Part shown: positions 11,155 through 24,599 of the stretch, in pieces | Layout: every line of letters begins with the position of its first letter | Position numbering within the stretch: position 1 is the first letter of the stretch | Assembly (NCBI RefSeq): GCF_041381155.1 | Contig: NC_091142.1 | Location: 6,079,778 to 6,143,777 of the forward strand | Direction: 5' to 3' | Origin: Argopecten irradians | Taxonomy: Eukaryota > Mollusca > Bivalvia > Pectinida > Pectinidae | Length of the DNA: 64,000 nt | Translations under genes and position numbers: made by a program | The notes under the pieces: model-generated | The model's database searches: none | Told to the model about the DNA's origin: nothing | What the model saw: only the letters and a program-made list of their open reading frames with translations

Positions 11155-14100
11155 AAAAAGGGACAACAGCTGTCCATAACTTCACACCTTTGTTAAAAAT
11201 GTAAATACTAAACCAGTGCAATAAAATTATACCGTTTATCTAATTATCCCTAGATGTTTTTCCTGACTTATAACACTTTTCACGTTCATTCGTTTGTACC
11301 ACTACAGTAGTCCTTCACTGACTGACCCACAATAATGGTCAGTTGCTTTTGTCAAGGGTTAACGAATTTCCTACGGACACTCCTGACTTTCCGTGCACGC
11401 TCTTTAATAACTATTGCTATTTAGTGCTTTAATTATCACATAAATTACATTCGTTTGCAATGAAGGTGACATCTCGTCTTTGTCATACATGTTAAGTAGT
11501 TACGAAATTGAAGAGTTTGGTACCTTGATTTATGGTCAACATAAATTATAGTATTACGGTAAATGTTACGATCAAAGAGTTTTTCTATATTCTGTATAAA
11601 CATTCAGTAAATAAATGCCGCTGAAGGAAGACACCTTTATTCCAGGAATATACCAGCATACATATTAATTAGGAGATTTATGGTATTAATTACACTTCTT
11701 TGTCTGATAAATGGAAACATAGCGCTAACAAACACATTTAATGACACATTATGCAGATTATAAGCGATAAAGGAATATTTAAACTGTACAGTGCCTGGAC
11801 TTGAGAATCTAGCGACATTTTAACATACAGACCATTACGGCATAACACGATAAACAGCATGGATGGTAAGTGACTAATACTTATATATAGATATATATAT
11901 CCAGGTGGTTTGCTTCCGATTCCACCTGTTTTGTTTATTGATTTGTAAAGGTGTTGAATATGCTAAAAATAGTCCACATTAATGTCCCATAACTGACCGT
12001 GACGAACATGTTAACCAGACCATGACTAGTTGATGACCAGAAGTGAATATGCAAATAAGATGCCAGAAGCATGTAATCCGTACACCGCCCAAACGAGGTA
12101 TTGCCCATGTGTACTTATATAAGAATAGTTTATGATATACATAATTTGGTTGGGTTCTGTCACTGTAATATGTTAAAGAAATATACATAACATTTACAGT
12201 ATAGATATAATATACGAGTAACTCCTGCATTAATAAACGCATTGTTTCTAGTGTTAAATATTCTAAGCCAATTTCTAATAATACAAATCTTTTCTTAATG
12301 GATCATTGTATTAATAACAGGATGAATAATTATCAGAGGTACTCAAATACAAGATCATAAACAACACAAAATGTCTTGTGTTAGACATGCTAAAACAATT
12401 CCTACGTAATACAAATAAGATATTAAAGGTAGTTTGTCCACTACATTTAACGGCAATAATGTAATCTAAAATATTTTGTTAAAAAAATAAAATAATTGCG
12501 GTGAAGCATTAAAACGTCCAACATACGCAATATTCAGTAACCATTCAAGTGGCAAAATAAAACAATAGTGACGATCTATGTTTATGTTTTTACTAACTAA
12601 TTACAACATTTAAGCTCAACAGCGGTAGAGTTTGGCTGTTAGTAACAATACCATCATGACACGACCAAGTAGTTGAGACACAACAATTGATAGATCCTGT
12701 GCATTTACATTGTACAGTTGTTCAAAAGGTGTTAAGGCTAATCACAGGTTAATTACAATTTTCAAATCAGGATAAGATATTTTTTAATATTATCATTTCA
12801 AATTTATGCGACTCTTAAGAACTCCATTCTTTATCAAATTTCTGATTTTAATGCAGATATAACCACAAGTTTTGCAACAGTGAAAAATATCGCTAATCAT
12901 ATGATTTAGCTAATCACTTTTTTAAACAACTGGGTCCAGATAATTCGGTCACAAAGTGATTGTATTTAATTTCTATACATTATGGATGTTATTCCATCTA
13001 GACTAGTTCACATTATTTTATAGTTTTTATAAAAAAAAGTTTCCAAATCTTTACCATTCGTCTTAACCACCGTCGTTTAATCAAACACTTTTGATAACAA
13101 ACTACATTCTGTAGGTAAGTATATATATATATTATGACCTGAGAAGAGGTACAGGTTTCCTAACTGTGCCTATCAAATTACTTCCAGAGTTGTTTTTATC
13201 AGATTTGGACGATTTGGGGTAGACCCTTGTTTTATTATAGATTACTTGATGTTGATGTATATGGTTTTTTTCTGAATCAGGTTAATTGTTTTGTTTGATT
13301 TGTTGATATTTGTTGTGGTTATCATACTGTATTGAAATAAGATGCTGTTGCCTTTGTCGTGTTTATTTCTTTGGTATTGCAAAATAACAAAAAATTTGGT
13401 ACTGACAAAGATATTTTCATAATATAGATTAAATGGATTTTTCAAAAAATAATTAAAAATTACCAAAAATATTTTTAAATAAACGTGGCCAAGTCAAAGT
13501 CAGTAAGAAATATTAGGTAAATATTACCTTTACATGCTATTTGCGAGAGTACATATGAAAATGAATTTTAGATAAATTAAATCAATATTCTTGGGCTCAT
13601 TATCTGCAATTTTTTGTTTTTTTTTTTGTTTTTTTTTGTTGTTGTTGTTGTTTTTTGGGGTTTTTTTTGCAATGATGTTGATGTATGTTGTAAAATCTGT
13701 TTTAGAATATACGAGGAAAAACCCTGATCTGAGCATTACTGGGGTTTGTCTTCTCGGTTTGTTTGCGAAAATGATTAATTTATATTCAACAGTTTATTGC
13801 TTTGATTGATTCCCACTTTTTTGTAATGACTATTTAGCGTACTTATTGGTTAGCCAGAGGCATTTTGGGGCTAAAACATTTGTTAAAATCAGAAAAAATA
13901 TATTAAATGTGTTATAATGATGTATATATATACAGAATAGTCCATCAGTCACGACAATCCATATGGTTTAATGTCCGCGGTATGAAACATAATATGAAAA
14001 TATGACAGACAACGTAAAAGGACGAATTAAAAATACCTTTTCTGTCGCAAAAACTGATGAATATTTATAATGTACAAAATCTAGAACAATGATAAAATAG

Positions 14101-14215
14101 ACTCGGTTTTAATTGGATGGATCAATAAATATACGTTAAACCTGTCATAAAAAGTAGATAATCCATTACTTGTGACGTCACAGATTATTAATAATTGGTG
14201 ACAAGTACGAAAGGA
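11155..14215. other. AT-rich intergenic DNA
   Basis: No gene was recognised on either strand. The stretch holds simple sequence such as ATATAT near 11885-11900 and a T/GTT-rich run at 13610-13670. A short tRNA-like SINE head (GTGGCCTCGTGGTTAAGG) lies at about 14220. Confidence 0.5.
13610..13670. repeat. T-rich / GTT low-complexity tract
   Basis: Runs of T interspersed with five GTT units and a short G run. It is low complexity and non-coding. Confidence 0.85.
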
Positions 14216-14626
14216 CTGAAGTGGCCTCGTGGTTAAGGTATCAGACATTTTAGCTGTGGACAAATAGATTCTCCATTAAATCTTGCACCTCATCTTTTTA
14301 TGATTTAAAGCTGGTGAAAGGTCTTCAAACGTTTTAACAAGTTTTATAAACGTCAAATATACCTCTTTTTAGGTCAATTTCAGATAAGATTTAGGTCAAT
14401 ATCAGATAAAGTTGACCTAAAAACATTTTACCTGTGTGATTTGAAACAACAATAGAGACAAAGAAACAAAAAGACTTTATAAAGGTATGGGATACAATCA
14501 CACATAATTGTAAGAAAAAGAGGTTAATGATAAAACAACCACAAACACTGATAGGAATATAACAGAATGCAATGCCAATATTGATATATTTGATATTGAG
14601 AGTATATTATCAAATTAAAGAAAAAT

Positions 14627-14793
14627 CAGTCTTAGCGACCATCTCTGTATAAAAACTTCCTGCTCAATAAGATCACTTCCCAAGTGTTCCAAATGACCAG
14701 TAATCGACACAATTTAGCCTGTGTATAAAGACCATCGGGCTATTATGGCAATTTTCCACTGTCCCTCGGATGGTCTTTATAGACAGGCTTGAC
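14627..14793. repeat. Dispersed repeat (family F) with internal inverted repeat
   Basis: It begins GTCTTAGCGACCATCTCTGT and continues TCAATAAGATCACTTCCCAA, matching the split copy at 23639-24125. An inverted repeat inside it pairs AGCCTGTGTATAAAGACCAT (14728 on) with ATGGTCTTTATAGACAGGCT (ending near 14790). Confidence 0.6.
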
Positions 14794-14799
14794 ACATAC

Positions 14800-16885
14800 G
14801 ATGAACCAAAAACAGTGAATTCATAACGTCTTTTTGTTTTCTTGTGTTACCAATATTCTTTTCAAAAATTTCCACTGAATACTATACATCGATTTATAAT
14901 TACATTTTTAGTTGATGGTATGAACTCGCGAACCTCATTATTACTGAATTTCGCGTTCCTGTGTGGACATCAGTCAAAGGATTTAAGTGTCTTATTAGCA
15001 TCAGCTTGATAAATCTACACTCATTGTTACGGATTATCGTTTACGGTGTCATGACCGGAAGTCATGAAACACAACAATAGTTTCATTATTGAAAAAACAA
15101 AGGCGTCTAGAAAATACAAAAAAAATATAACATTAATTGTTCAATGGTGTGGGTGGTTGTTACTTAGACATAATTAGGTTAATCGGTATGTTACATCCTA
15201 TTTATTGCTACGATCAGTTGTAAGTTTTCTTTGTAGCGACGGAAAGCTCAGATTACATAAATAATGAAATAATGTCTACGTAACGTGTCCGAAATAAACT
15301 GTTAAGCATAAGGAAACTTGTTTTTTATCTTCATCTTCAATGTATGCACCAAGTGTATTTATAACTTAATGGAGCATTTACAGAAAATTCCTTATATGCG
15401 TAGGTAGGTGTTAAAAATCCGCCTCTACGCTATACAGCACTTATCTCTCTCCCTCCTTCTTAGGCATGCTCTAATATTCACGGGGTTTTAATTTCGCTGA
15501 ATTCGCGCATTTATCTAAAATCGCGAAAATCGTTAGCTTGCTTAATTTATTAAAACCATCCATTTACATATAACAGCCTGTCGTGTGAATGACGTTTTCA
15601 AAGATTAAAAAATTGAATTCGCGAAAATAAGCCCCCACAAAAACACACACAAAATTTAACAACTCTACAGAATAGAACATACAGGAACAGTTTACTGTAT
15701 ATTTGCCTTTATTCGCAGGGTATTAAATTCCGCTATATTCATAGTGAAGTAATATTGCGAGAAAATTAATAACCACAAATAAAATGAAAAGAATGGTACA
15801 ATTCAGTACTGTTAACATTGAAATTAATATTAAAGAGGAGATCAAGAAATTTTCTTACCGCAAAATTAAACTATTAATCTAAGCAGTATGTAATCGGTTG
15901 ATAAAACAAATTGATGGGTTTATTCCAATTGAATTATCAAACGATGTAACAATTAATATAAATTTAAAATTAATTCATCTTCCCGTTACTCAAAGATGAA
16001 TTGCTGAAAATATAACATATGTCAAAGAAAGAAGTGTGCCTACATGACGTGTCCATGTGTCGAATGCGCCCTAAATCAATCAAATTCTTAAGTTGTCAAT
16101 TCGTGCATGTACAATCTCTTATTTATGTAACACCTTCATCATATCGTGTTTGATAAGACAAAGGCTGATTATAATGGATTTTATTTTTGAAACATTCAGA
16201 AGGATCTAGTATTAATGGATACTCCTTAGATAATAAAACCATTGCTTTTTTAAAAGCACGATTTAAGATATCGTTGATGGGATAAATTGAGAACGAACTG
16301 TACTTGGCTGTGGCGATAAATGTATTCTGTCCACAGGTATCAAAAGCTAGATTTTTTATTTTTGCTATAAGTATTCATATATCCATTTAATCTTTAATAT
16401 TTTACTTAGTTTTGTCACGTCAAAATCATCTCATTTCTTTCTTTTCGTTAAACTATGAGGCATATGATGCAACGGCAACGGACGAATGCCTTTATACAAA
16501 AAATAATTGTTTGTAATTATACCTGCTTTGTTGCTTTAAAATTGGAAATATCTCGGGTACTTTTTTCATTTAATTTCGAAATGAAAGTCAAAGATCTTTT
16601 ATCAAAATCTAAAGTGTTTCTTAGATAGACTTCAACTAGAAACAATCAACATATCTGATATCCCTGTTGATCAAATCGAAATCGTGTTAATATATATATA
16701 AAGTAATGTAAATAGTGTGGAATAAATTCTCTTCCCGAGGCCTTAAATGAACAGATCAAGATCAGTTTGTATGGCATGACATGAGGATTAGTGTTACAGA
16801 TGTGATTGTCACCCGAGCTGGAAAAGACCCATTACTCTATTATCATAATAATTATCATTATATTATATGTTTGTATATTTTATAT
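14800..16885. other. AT-rich intergenic DNA
   Basis: No gene, RNA or recognisable repeat was found. Open frames are short and random-looking. Confidence 0.5.
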
Positions 16886-16889
16886 CAAA

Positions 16890-17030
16890 TATCAAACAAA
16901 CACAATTTAACAAAGCATGACAATTTATTGACTCGTGCCCTATCCGGGCCTCGAACTCACGATCTACGGCACCCAATTGCCTAGTCAAACATACCTGCGC
17001 CTTTTACCACTGCGCCACATCCACACTGAT
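16890..17030 (-). mobile_element. tRNA-derived SINE or tRNA-like element
   Basis: On the minus strand an A-box-like TGGCGCAGTGGTAAAAGG and a B-box-like GAGTTCGAGGCCCGG are spaced as in a tRNA gene. The 3' side runs into AT-rich sequence. The acceptor stem does not pair well, so a tRNA-derived element is more likely than a working tRNA. Confidence 0.6.
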
Positions 17031-17041
17031 AATCTCTATCC

Positions 17042-17042
<1 letters not shown>

Positions 17043-17116
<74 letters not shown>

Positions 17117-17153
17117 CCTCCCTCCATCCCCTTCTCTTTCTCTCTCTCTAGTA
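17043..17153. repeat. (TC)n microsatellite grading into (TCCC)n
   Basis: About 35 TC dinucleotides are followed by CCCT and TCTT units. The tract abuts the 5' end of the minus-strand tRNA-like element and is purely homopyrimidine. Confidence 0.95.
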
Positions 17154-17159
17154 AAGTTT

Positions 17160-19175
17160 ATCTGCATATAACTTAGGTCATCCATGTGCTTGTATATGTT
17201 AAAAAATAACTGGAACGGGCTTAATATAAGTTTTTTAACTTGTGCCCAATCCTCTTTGTACTGTAAAAATTGCAAATAAAATATGTTTAAATCAGGGTGA
17301 GAAGGTACAGTGAATAAATCAAAAGATTTTTGGCGTGATACATGCATTGAAAATCGATTAACCACATATGAATTACAGCAGTACTGGATTTACATCGTAA
17401 TGAAAATCTGCAATGCTCATTTAGATTATTCAGGTAATCTTATGGCGTCGATGTAAATTTAAAAAAAAATGAGCTTCGTCTTCGGTTTATATTTGAGTTT
17501 TATAGATTAATAAAATATAATATTAACCTTAGAAAAATACTTATCGATATAAACGTCCACTTCTTTTTATTAGTTTCAATGGAAAATAGTTTTTTTTTTA
17601 TTTAATATTAAGATACAAAATTGGGATCAATTTTCAACTATCATGATTGACATATATTTGTTTACTTCCTTCACGCACAAGGTGGGAAACACTTGAGCTA
17701 TTGTGTATACGTAACGCCTTTCACGTTATCCGCCCTTTTTTCAATTTGTCATCTTATGTAGGACTGACTATAAGCCATCGATCTGATCTTAAAGTCGAGA
17801 ACAGATCATTAAGAATATCCCGTTGGTAAATCCGCTTGCTTAACTATATTGAGATGATATAACGATTTAACTGACCAAGTATATATGATGTAATGTTTTT
17901 TACTGTGTAGCTGTATTAATATATGCTGATCCGTTTGTTTTACTGTTAATTTATAAAATGTTATTTCTATAGATTTTCATTTTGAAAAAAAATGAATTAA
18001 AACTTATTTCGTACAGAAACCATAATTCCTACTGCCATTGATCAAAAGATGGATTTTGTAAACAAAATAGAGCGATATGTGTACGACAACTCATGACAAA
18101 GTAGACATCACAGGAGATCCGGAAGAGTAAGCTTTCTCTGCTTTGATGACAGCATCCATCAGACTGTCAAGTTTAGCCCTGGTTAAATGATAATCTGTCT
18201 CATCTCTTCTCTCTACCAATAAAAATCACTAATTAGGTTTAAGTGGATTCGTTTAAGGAATTCCTATATTTAAACTCAATTTACATATTTAACTTTGCTC
18301 TCACATATTAAGAGTGTAAACTAAAAACTTGAGGCAATGACGGGTGGTCTTTTGCATCACTCCAAACTGAGCTACTATTCTAATAAATCATACAGTATAA
18401 ATAGGTGCGAGTATCGACATATTTAAATTTACTAACATTCCCGAGTCTTTGCTTTGATGTAATTAACTAACAGGGAATATGGCGTCTGGATTCGATTCAA
18501 AGTGACATATGGTGACTCGCCACATAGTTCACATGCCGATGTCGATTTTATGGTTTTAATTAACACTCTTATACCTATGGGTAAACATTTCTCAAAGATT
18601 AACTTTCGTTTTTAGACAAAATTTTACACTTTCATAAAAATTTTATATATAATATACATGTTTGTATTCTGGGGTGTCATTAAAAATATATGGATTTTTC
18701 TTGGAATCAAGGTATCATTAACTATGTAATTAATGACGTAGATAGATACTAAATATTATATTACGTCAGATTTGACATATGTCCTATATAAAATGATCTC
18801 AATGACTTGGTATTCCGGAAAAAAACCTGTGACACAAACCTACATGGGATTCCCCTCCAAATCACTATCATAAATGTTTCAAGAAAATGAGATTCACGAC
18901 GTCATTAGGTGTTACATCTGCTGAGTTTAAATTCTTTTGTTATAGTGTTACTAATGAAAAGAATACACAAAGTAGATAAGGATTTTTACTTGTATAAATA
19001 TACTATCTACATCACAGCAAGTTGATAAAAAGTCCTAATTGGTTGTAACAAGCACTTTCATTGGCTTAAAAACCGGTTATTATCATATAACGTTAAAACG
19101 ACGTTGCCGTTTTTATTTCATAGTCGAATTGGATCGGCAGATACATCGTTGTAGCAGCCATACCTTTTCCCCTGT
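17160..19175. other. AT-rich intergenic DNA
   Basis: No gene was recognised. A second copy of the dispersed repeat seen at 9755-9870 lies at 19045-19145. Confidence 0.5.
19045..19145. repeat. Dispersed repeat, copy 2
   Basis: CAAGCACTTTCATTGGCTTA followed by ACGTTAAAACGACGTTGCCG matches 9755-9870 in the same orientation. Confidence 0.45.
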
Positions 19176-19179
19176 GATA

Positions 19180-19545
19180 CATTCCCCGGGGAAAGATATA
19201 GGCTAGCATATCCCCCCGCGTTAATCATTTTTATCCCAGGTGACAATAATTGGCTAGCAAATTCCCCCACACGCACCTATCAAATATTTCAGAGGGAAAC
19301 TATTGGCTAGCTTTTTCTTTCCCCATTCTCAATTATCTTCAGGGGAGGGGAACTATAGGCTAGCTTATTCTCCCCCCACACCTCGATATCTATTCAGGGG
19401 AAACTATTGGCTAGTTAGCCGATTCTTTTATCTCTTCCAATTATCTTCAAGGGAGGGAAACTATAGTCTAGCTGATTTCCCCCTCCCCATCTCGATATAT
19501 TTTCAGGGGGGATCTATTGGTTAGCTACTCTCCTTCCTTTTCTCG
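19180..19545. repeat. 53-bp minisatellite, seven units
   Basis: The core GGGGAAACTATTGGCTAGCT recurs with its GGCTAGC element (or a one-base variant) at 19201, 19252, 19305, 19358, 19409, 19466 and 19519, a spacing of 51-57 bases. Each unit has a C-rich half (CCCCCACACC) and a G-rich half (CAGGGGAGGGG), so the units could form hairpins. Confidence 0.85.
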
Positions 19546-19626
19546 AAGAATACGAACCCTTCCCTAAACACCACCACAGTGGGATATTTAGTTGTGCGCC
19601 AATTTTGTAACAGGAGAGGAGAAAAT

Positions 19627-19706
19627 GTAGCGGACAGACCGAGATTCGAACCCGGGACCCTCCGAACACTAGCCGATAGCTCTACCGACTGAGCTACCTG
19701 GTCACC
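19627..19706 (-). repeat. tRNA-like sequence, probably repeat-derived
   Basis: On the minus strand, an A box (TAGCTCAGTCGGTAGAGC) and a B box (GGGTTCGAATCTC) are correctly spaced. The flanks do not form a convincing seven-base acceptor stem. The family is common in bivalve DNA as a dispersed repeat, so I do not call a functional tRNA. Confidence 0.6.
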
Positions 19707-19719
19707 GATGATCGACTTA

Positions 19720-22155
19720 GTCCAATCCCGCTACAATATCATCATTACTTATGTTTCTAAATATTTATTTCACATTGCATATTCGACCACAAATAAAATT
19801 TAAATACATATTTTCGTATATATAATTTAATTATCATAAATCTATTGTTAGGAATTCATGTTCGAAAAATGTGACGTTAGGCAGATTGTTCCTTTTATGG
19901 AAAAAGCGAGAAAGGAAATGAAATGTCCAAGTTATGTTTCATAAGTGATGTGTGCATATATATAAACCGTAAACGCCACGACAGTGAGTTGTGAATGAGT
20001 AATCATTGAAAAGAGAAGCTATGACAGACATTCTGAACCAGCAGTACATATTTAGCTATCAAGCACCATTATTCAGTTCATCGCCGCCTATTTCCGCCGG
20101 GCAAGTTTTAGTTAAGATTAACGAAGATGTGACATTAATTAATAGAAAATTAATTAAGATTTGGAATAATCATATACTAATTAAATATAGCTTTATCTAG
20201 TTGTGTTATTAGAACTTTTTTTAATATAGTTATCACTCTTGATTGACTATTTCAAAATATACATATCAATTCACGTTTATTTGCGTTGGAGAGTGTACGT
20301 GAGGATTCGATGGAAATGTGACATTCATGCCAGAGTACAGAACTTTCATTAAGATTCCTGTTTGATATAAATGTAAATATAGGTTCATTGAAGTACAAAT
20401 TCAAATGGTTTACTCATCATTTGTGATCGACAGCTTACAAAAAAACACCAATACAATATATCACCTTACATAAGATGGCATTAGGATTTTACGATGGCTT
20501 GACATTTATGAATAGATTGAAATAGTACGATTTGACTGTGAATAGATTTTTTTTTACAATGAATCATATTTGATAATTTCCTTATTTAGCCATCATTTTA
20601 GGATTGACAGTATCGGAAAAAAACATGCTCTTATATGGTTATCATGAGATGCAAAGAAGATAACTAATTCAACAGGTGAAAGAGCAAACATTGAGCAAAT
20701 CATTCGAATAAATGGACTTTTAACGAAAAAAAAAATCATAGGTCACACTATATTTTTAAATTTGTATTTATCACAAGATATCCTTCACTTTCAACAAATA
20801 CAATCCAATAGGATGACATAAAACATTAAATCATCAATTACCTATCATATAATTACATAAAATAAACATAAAACAAACATGCAATGACCAATTTACGATA
20901 GTCGTGAACTTTTATAAACCGTCAATGTCGTAATTGATGTGCCTACAGCTATTTTCAATACAAGGCGCTCACCATTGGCTTTTGACGTTTACTCGGACAC
21001 GTTCTTACATTATGCTTGCTTTTAAGACGAATTGAAAGCAAAATAAGCAAAATAAACCTAAAACCGAAACATTTTTGTTATAGAATATGTTTTGATGCTT
21101 TCAATTGCATTATGTCTTTTAAGTATGGACTACATTTCATGGATTAACTAAAAGTGATGCCATTGTATCAACAGATTATCTCTTTGATATTTAGGAATTC
21201 TTTTTCATTTCTTTTGAATTTTGTCTTCGTTTGAGACCTTTTTTGTCATAAGATTGTAGATAATAATCATCACATCATTTGTGTTTAAGGAGAACATAAT
21301 AAACGAATATAAAAAGCATATCACATCTTCACACCTATTATTTTAAAATGGACCTTTCCATTCTGTGCCTTGGATGAGCTTATTGCGTCTTGAGGGTAAA
21401 TTATTCGTAGTCTCCACTGGTCTGGTATATCATGTCTAATGGTGCTGTTGGCGCTTTAAAGTTAATAGCTTACTATAGTAAAATAGTTTTCCAAGATATA
21501 ACTCTTTTTATATGACGTTTTTCAGCCCGTAGGATTACACTACAATCGAACAGAAAGTATATTTATTACAAGAAATAGCCATTTTAAACGTCGATTCATC
21601 CCATTAACATGCACAATCAAATAAAACATTACATCAATTCATATAAATAAACCTACATACATGTATCTAGATTGTTTCAATGAAAATTCATTACATTCTG
21701 AAGTGATCGAAAACCAAACTCACTTAAACTAATCTTAAATTTCAGGAAAAAATATTACTGACATTTGAGTCAGAAAAATGTTTTTTTCCTGAAGTAAGGT
21801 TCATGGCTACAAATATTTTGCAAGATTGAAATCAAATGAGATATTCACAAGACAACCATTGTATACTAATTACTTTGTACATAAAGCTACTTATAGAAAA
21901 TTCCACATGACACCTTAATTAAAAAGTCACTTATTGAATAACATTTTTCGCGCGACATGAAACATGAATGTTACGATATTGAAAAACTATTTCCTTTATT
22001 CTCACGTCAACCCACTAATTTGCATAATAAAGCTATTTCTGGTCCTTGTGATAGTCACCTGTCAAAGATTCATCAAATGCATTAACAAAAATTGACAGAA
22101 AAAAAAACTTGAACATCATAAGATGTATACCTCCTGTTAATTCGGTTTGATCGGT
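19720..22155. other. AT-rich intergenic DNA
   Basis: No gene was recognised. Open frames are short, AT-rich and lack domain-like composition. Confidence 0.5.
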
Positions 22156-22157
22156 TC

Positions 22158-22260
22158 AACGTTTTATGAACAGCCAGGGTCAGTTAAGGACATTCAAGGA
22201 CGTGCTAACGAGGTGGGTGCAGTTGGAGTACCCGGAGAAAGACTACCGCCCAGCGGCCAG
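22158..22260 (-). mobile_element. SINE 3'-tail fragment
   Basis: On the minus strand it reads AGTCTTTCTCCGGGTACTCC and later CTGACCCTGGCTGTTCATAA, matching the tail of the SINE at 34221-34457. The tRNA-like head is absent. Confidence 0.65.
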
Positions 22261-22441
22261 TATTTTGTGTTAAAATAACGTAGCAAACTAAAAAGACTTT
22301 GGATATTTAGTCACGCTTTAGTAACATGATAAAGTAAAAAAAATGATAAAAACCATCTTGTATAAATTCCTTTCCGTTATATTTCTTTCTTGTGAATTTC
22401 TCCCTTCAGTATTACAAACAAGTTTGTAATCTTGCATCTGC

Positions 22442-22752
22442 CATACTTCAGGGAGTGCCATAACTATCGTAATATACCCCTGGACTGGCCTATATCAGAC
22501 CAGAATTGAAGAATCTGTGGTTCCATCAAATTAGCGGGTAATTTGGTCCTTTGATATATACAAAAAGAATCGAGTAGCGGTACACTGCGGTGGACTGTGT
22601 TGCTTTGACGTTTCTCTCATTGTAATCTTCAAATGAGGTATCTGCAGGCTTGTGAGTGATCAGTTTTGTTTTCTCGTGAACTGGCTTAAGATTCAATATG
22701 AGAGAGAGGTGGATTTAACGATAGTTAAAGTAAGCCCGGGAATACCGAGGGT
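22442..22752. mobile_element. Palindromic MITE (family B), diverged copy
   Basis: The left end has TATACCCCTGGACTGGCC and the right end AAGCCCGGGAATACCGAGGG. The order and spacing follow family B, but both ends are strongly mutated. Confidence 0.5.
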
Positions 22753-23638
22753 GCGTCTGCTTAGACGAGACTCTATTGTGGGTAAGTTTAAGGATTCTTA
22801 ACACTACATGTCTTTACTACCTTAAACGATAACATATAATTCAGATAAGCGTGGTATCATTTTCCATCAGCATAGGATTAAATTCGGCATAGGCCGTAAA
22901 TATAGGTATGGGGAAAACCACTTCATAACGTTTCAACAATTACTGCTACATATTTCCTCATAACTATCCCAGTTCACCAACTTATCGCTCCCAACCCCTA
23001 ACCCTAACATTGTACATGGGAAATTTTCACAATTTGGTCCTCAATCTAGAGAATTAAATTTTAGCAAATCAAAATTTCACGATACGGTTTCAAGAGTTTG
23101 CAATGTATGTACCATTCTACCATTTTTTAATATTTCACAAATCATTTTTTCGCGAGTTTTATTGCGACTTGCGAAATTGGGAAAATATCATCTCCGCGAA
23201 AAGAACCGACTCCTTGGTATTATAAGAATAAGCAACAAATAAAACCAATATACACATTTAATCATTTTACAATACATACGGTAATTTGAATATTTACAAC
23301 TGAAGATATATTTACTATCAATCAACTTTTAACACATGTATACATGATATCACTTATTCGACTTGATCGATAGTAACTATTTTTTAGAATCATCCATACA
23401 AAGCTAAATTACAATGAATACAGAGAAATATACACATGTTTTTATAAATTGTGATATTTGTAGAAATCCATTCATGCATCTTCTCATTATAAGTTGAACT
23501 TCGATATCTCGAATTCTTGAAATTTGAATATTCTATCTAAGTTGACAGTACGCTAAATACACATATATTTACAATTCACTCGAACGCTCAGTTATCACGA
23601 AATTTAGAAAACTTCCTTCCAATTTTCAGTATAATAAA

Positions 23639-24125
23639 ACCTGTCTAAGCGACCACCTCTGTATCATCCTCGATACTCCAGGGGTTCCGTTCACTAACGA
23701 TCTCTACACCCCTGGGCTATCTCATAGTAAAATTGAAGGCAGCTCAGGTGAATAAATCTGAACCAATCACAGGCCTTCAAGAATTTACTTTGAAGACTAC
23801 AGAGAGAGCGACGCCCAACTTCAAAGCAAGACAGTCAACTACAGTGTACCGTTATACGGCTCTTTTGATGTACATCAAACGACTAAATTACCTGTTCTGT
23901 CCTGTTGCCTCCAGTTTTACTATGAGATAGCCAGGGGTGTAGAGATCGCAAGTGATCGTATCCCATGGAGTATCGAGGATGTCACTGTTTAAACCTCACT
24001 TGCTTAATAAGACCACTTTTTAAGGTTAAAAAAAATCAACTTCTACATAGTTTGCCCTGTGTGAGAAGGTCATTATTCCTTGGTCACTTGAGTGGTATTA
24101 CTCTCTGTAGTCAGTTTTGACTATA
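23639..24125. repeat. Dispersed repeat (family F) split by a MITE insertion
   Basis: The left piece CTGTCTAAGCGACCACCTCT (23641 on) and the right piece ACTTGCTTAATAAGACCACT (23999 on) are contiguous in the copy at 14627. They are separated here by the family B element at 23665-23981. Confidence 0.65.
23665..23981. mobile_element. Palindromic MITE (family B), best-preserved copy
   Basis: CATCCTCGATACTCCAGGGG at the left end pairs with CCATGGAGTATCGAGGATG at the right end. The complementarity continues inward for about 75 bases, including CTATCTCATAGTAAAA / TTTTACTATGAGATAG. The interior has no transposase. A possible imperfect 9-base target duplication (CCTCTGTAT / TCACTGTTT) flanks it. Confidence 0.85.
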
Positions 24126-24231
24126 CTTAAAATATGTCTGATATATGCAGCATATCATGCCGGTTTGCCATTCCTAAGTATGGGGAATTTACATTCCTTT
24201 CTCACAAATAGGCGAAATAGCGCATGCCTTT

Positions 24232-24590
24232 TTAAATATGCTTCACTTCTGACGAATGACATTTTTCTCTATCAAAACAGTATCAGACGAATACGCATTT
24301 TTCATCAGTTACAGACGCAGATACTTTACACCATTACTATCATTGAAAAGTTGAGCATTTTATTTTACTTCAAGATAAAAATATCAAAAATAATAAAATT
24401 CGCCCTTAAAAAAAATCCATTGCACTATGCCATTATGGAATGAAGTACTGATTGCATATCCTCCAAAATTAAAACAAGTTATTTGAAATTATTTTTTGAG
24501 AGAATTAGAATACATTTACATAAATTAACACCAGTTATTGTTCAAATGATGAGTATCGTGTATGCTCTGTCGGTGGTGGAGCATCTTTAA
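24232..24590 (+). mobile_element. MITE (family A), copy 1
   Basis: TTAAATATGCTTCACTTCTG at the left and GGTGGTGGAGCATCTTTAA at the right are imperfect inverted repeats. The interior matches the copies at 34820, 44699 and 63672 (GTTACAGA..., ACTTTACACCATTACTATCA, CACTATGCCATTATGGAATG). Confidence 0.75.
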
Positions 24591-24599
24591 AACAAAAGT

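Noticed and set aside
19627-19706. Functional tRNA gene on the minus strand
   Set aside because: A and B boxes are good but the acceptor arm does not pair, and the sequence type is a common bivalve repeat.
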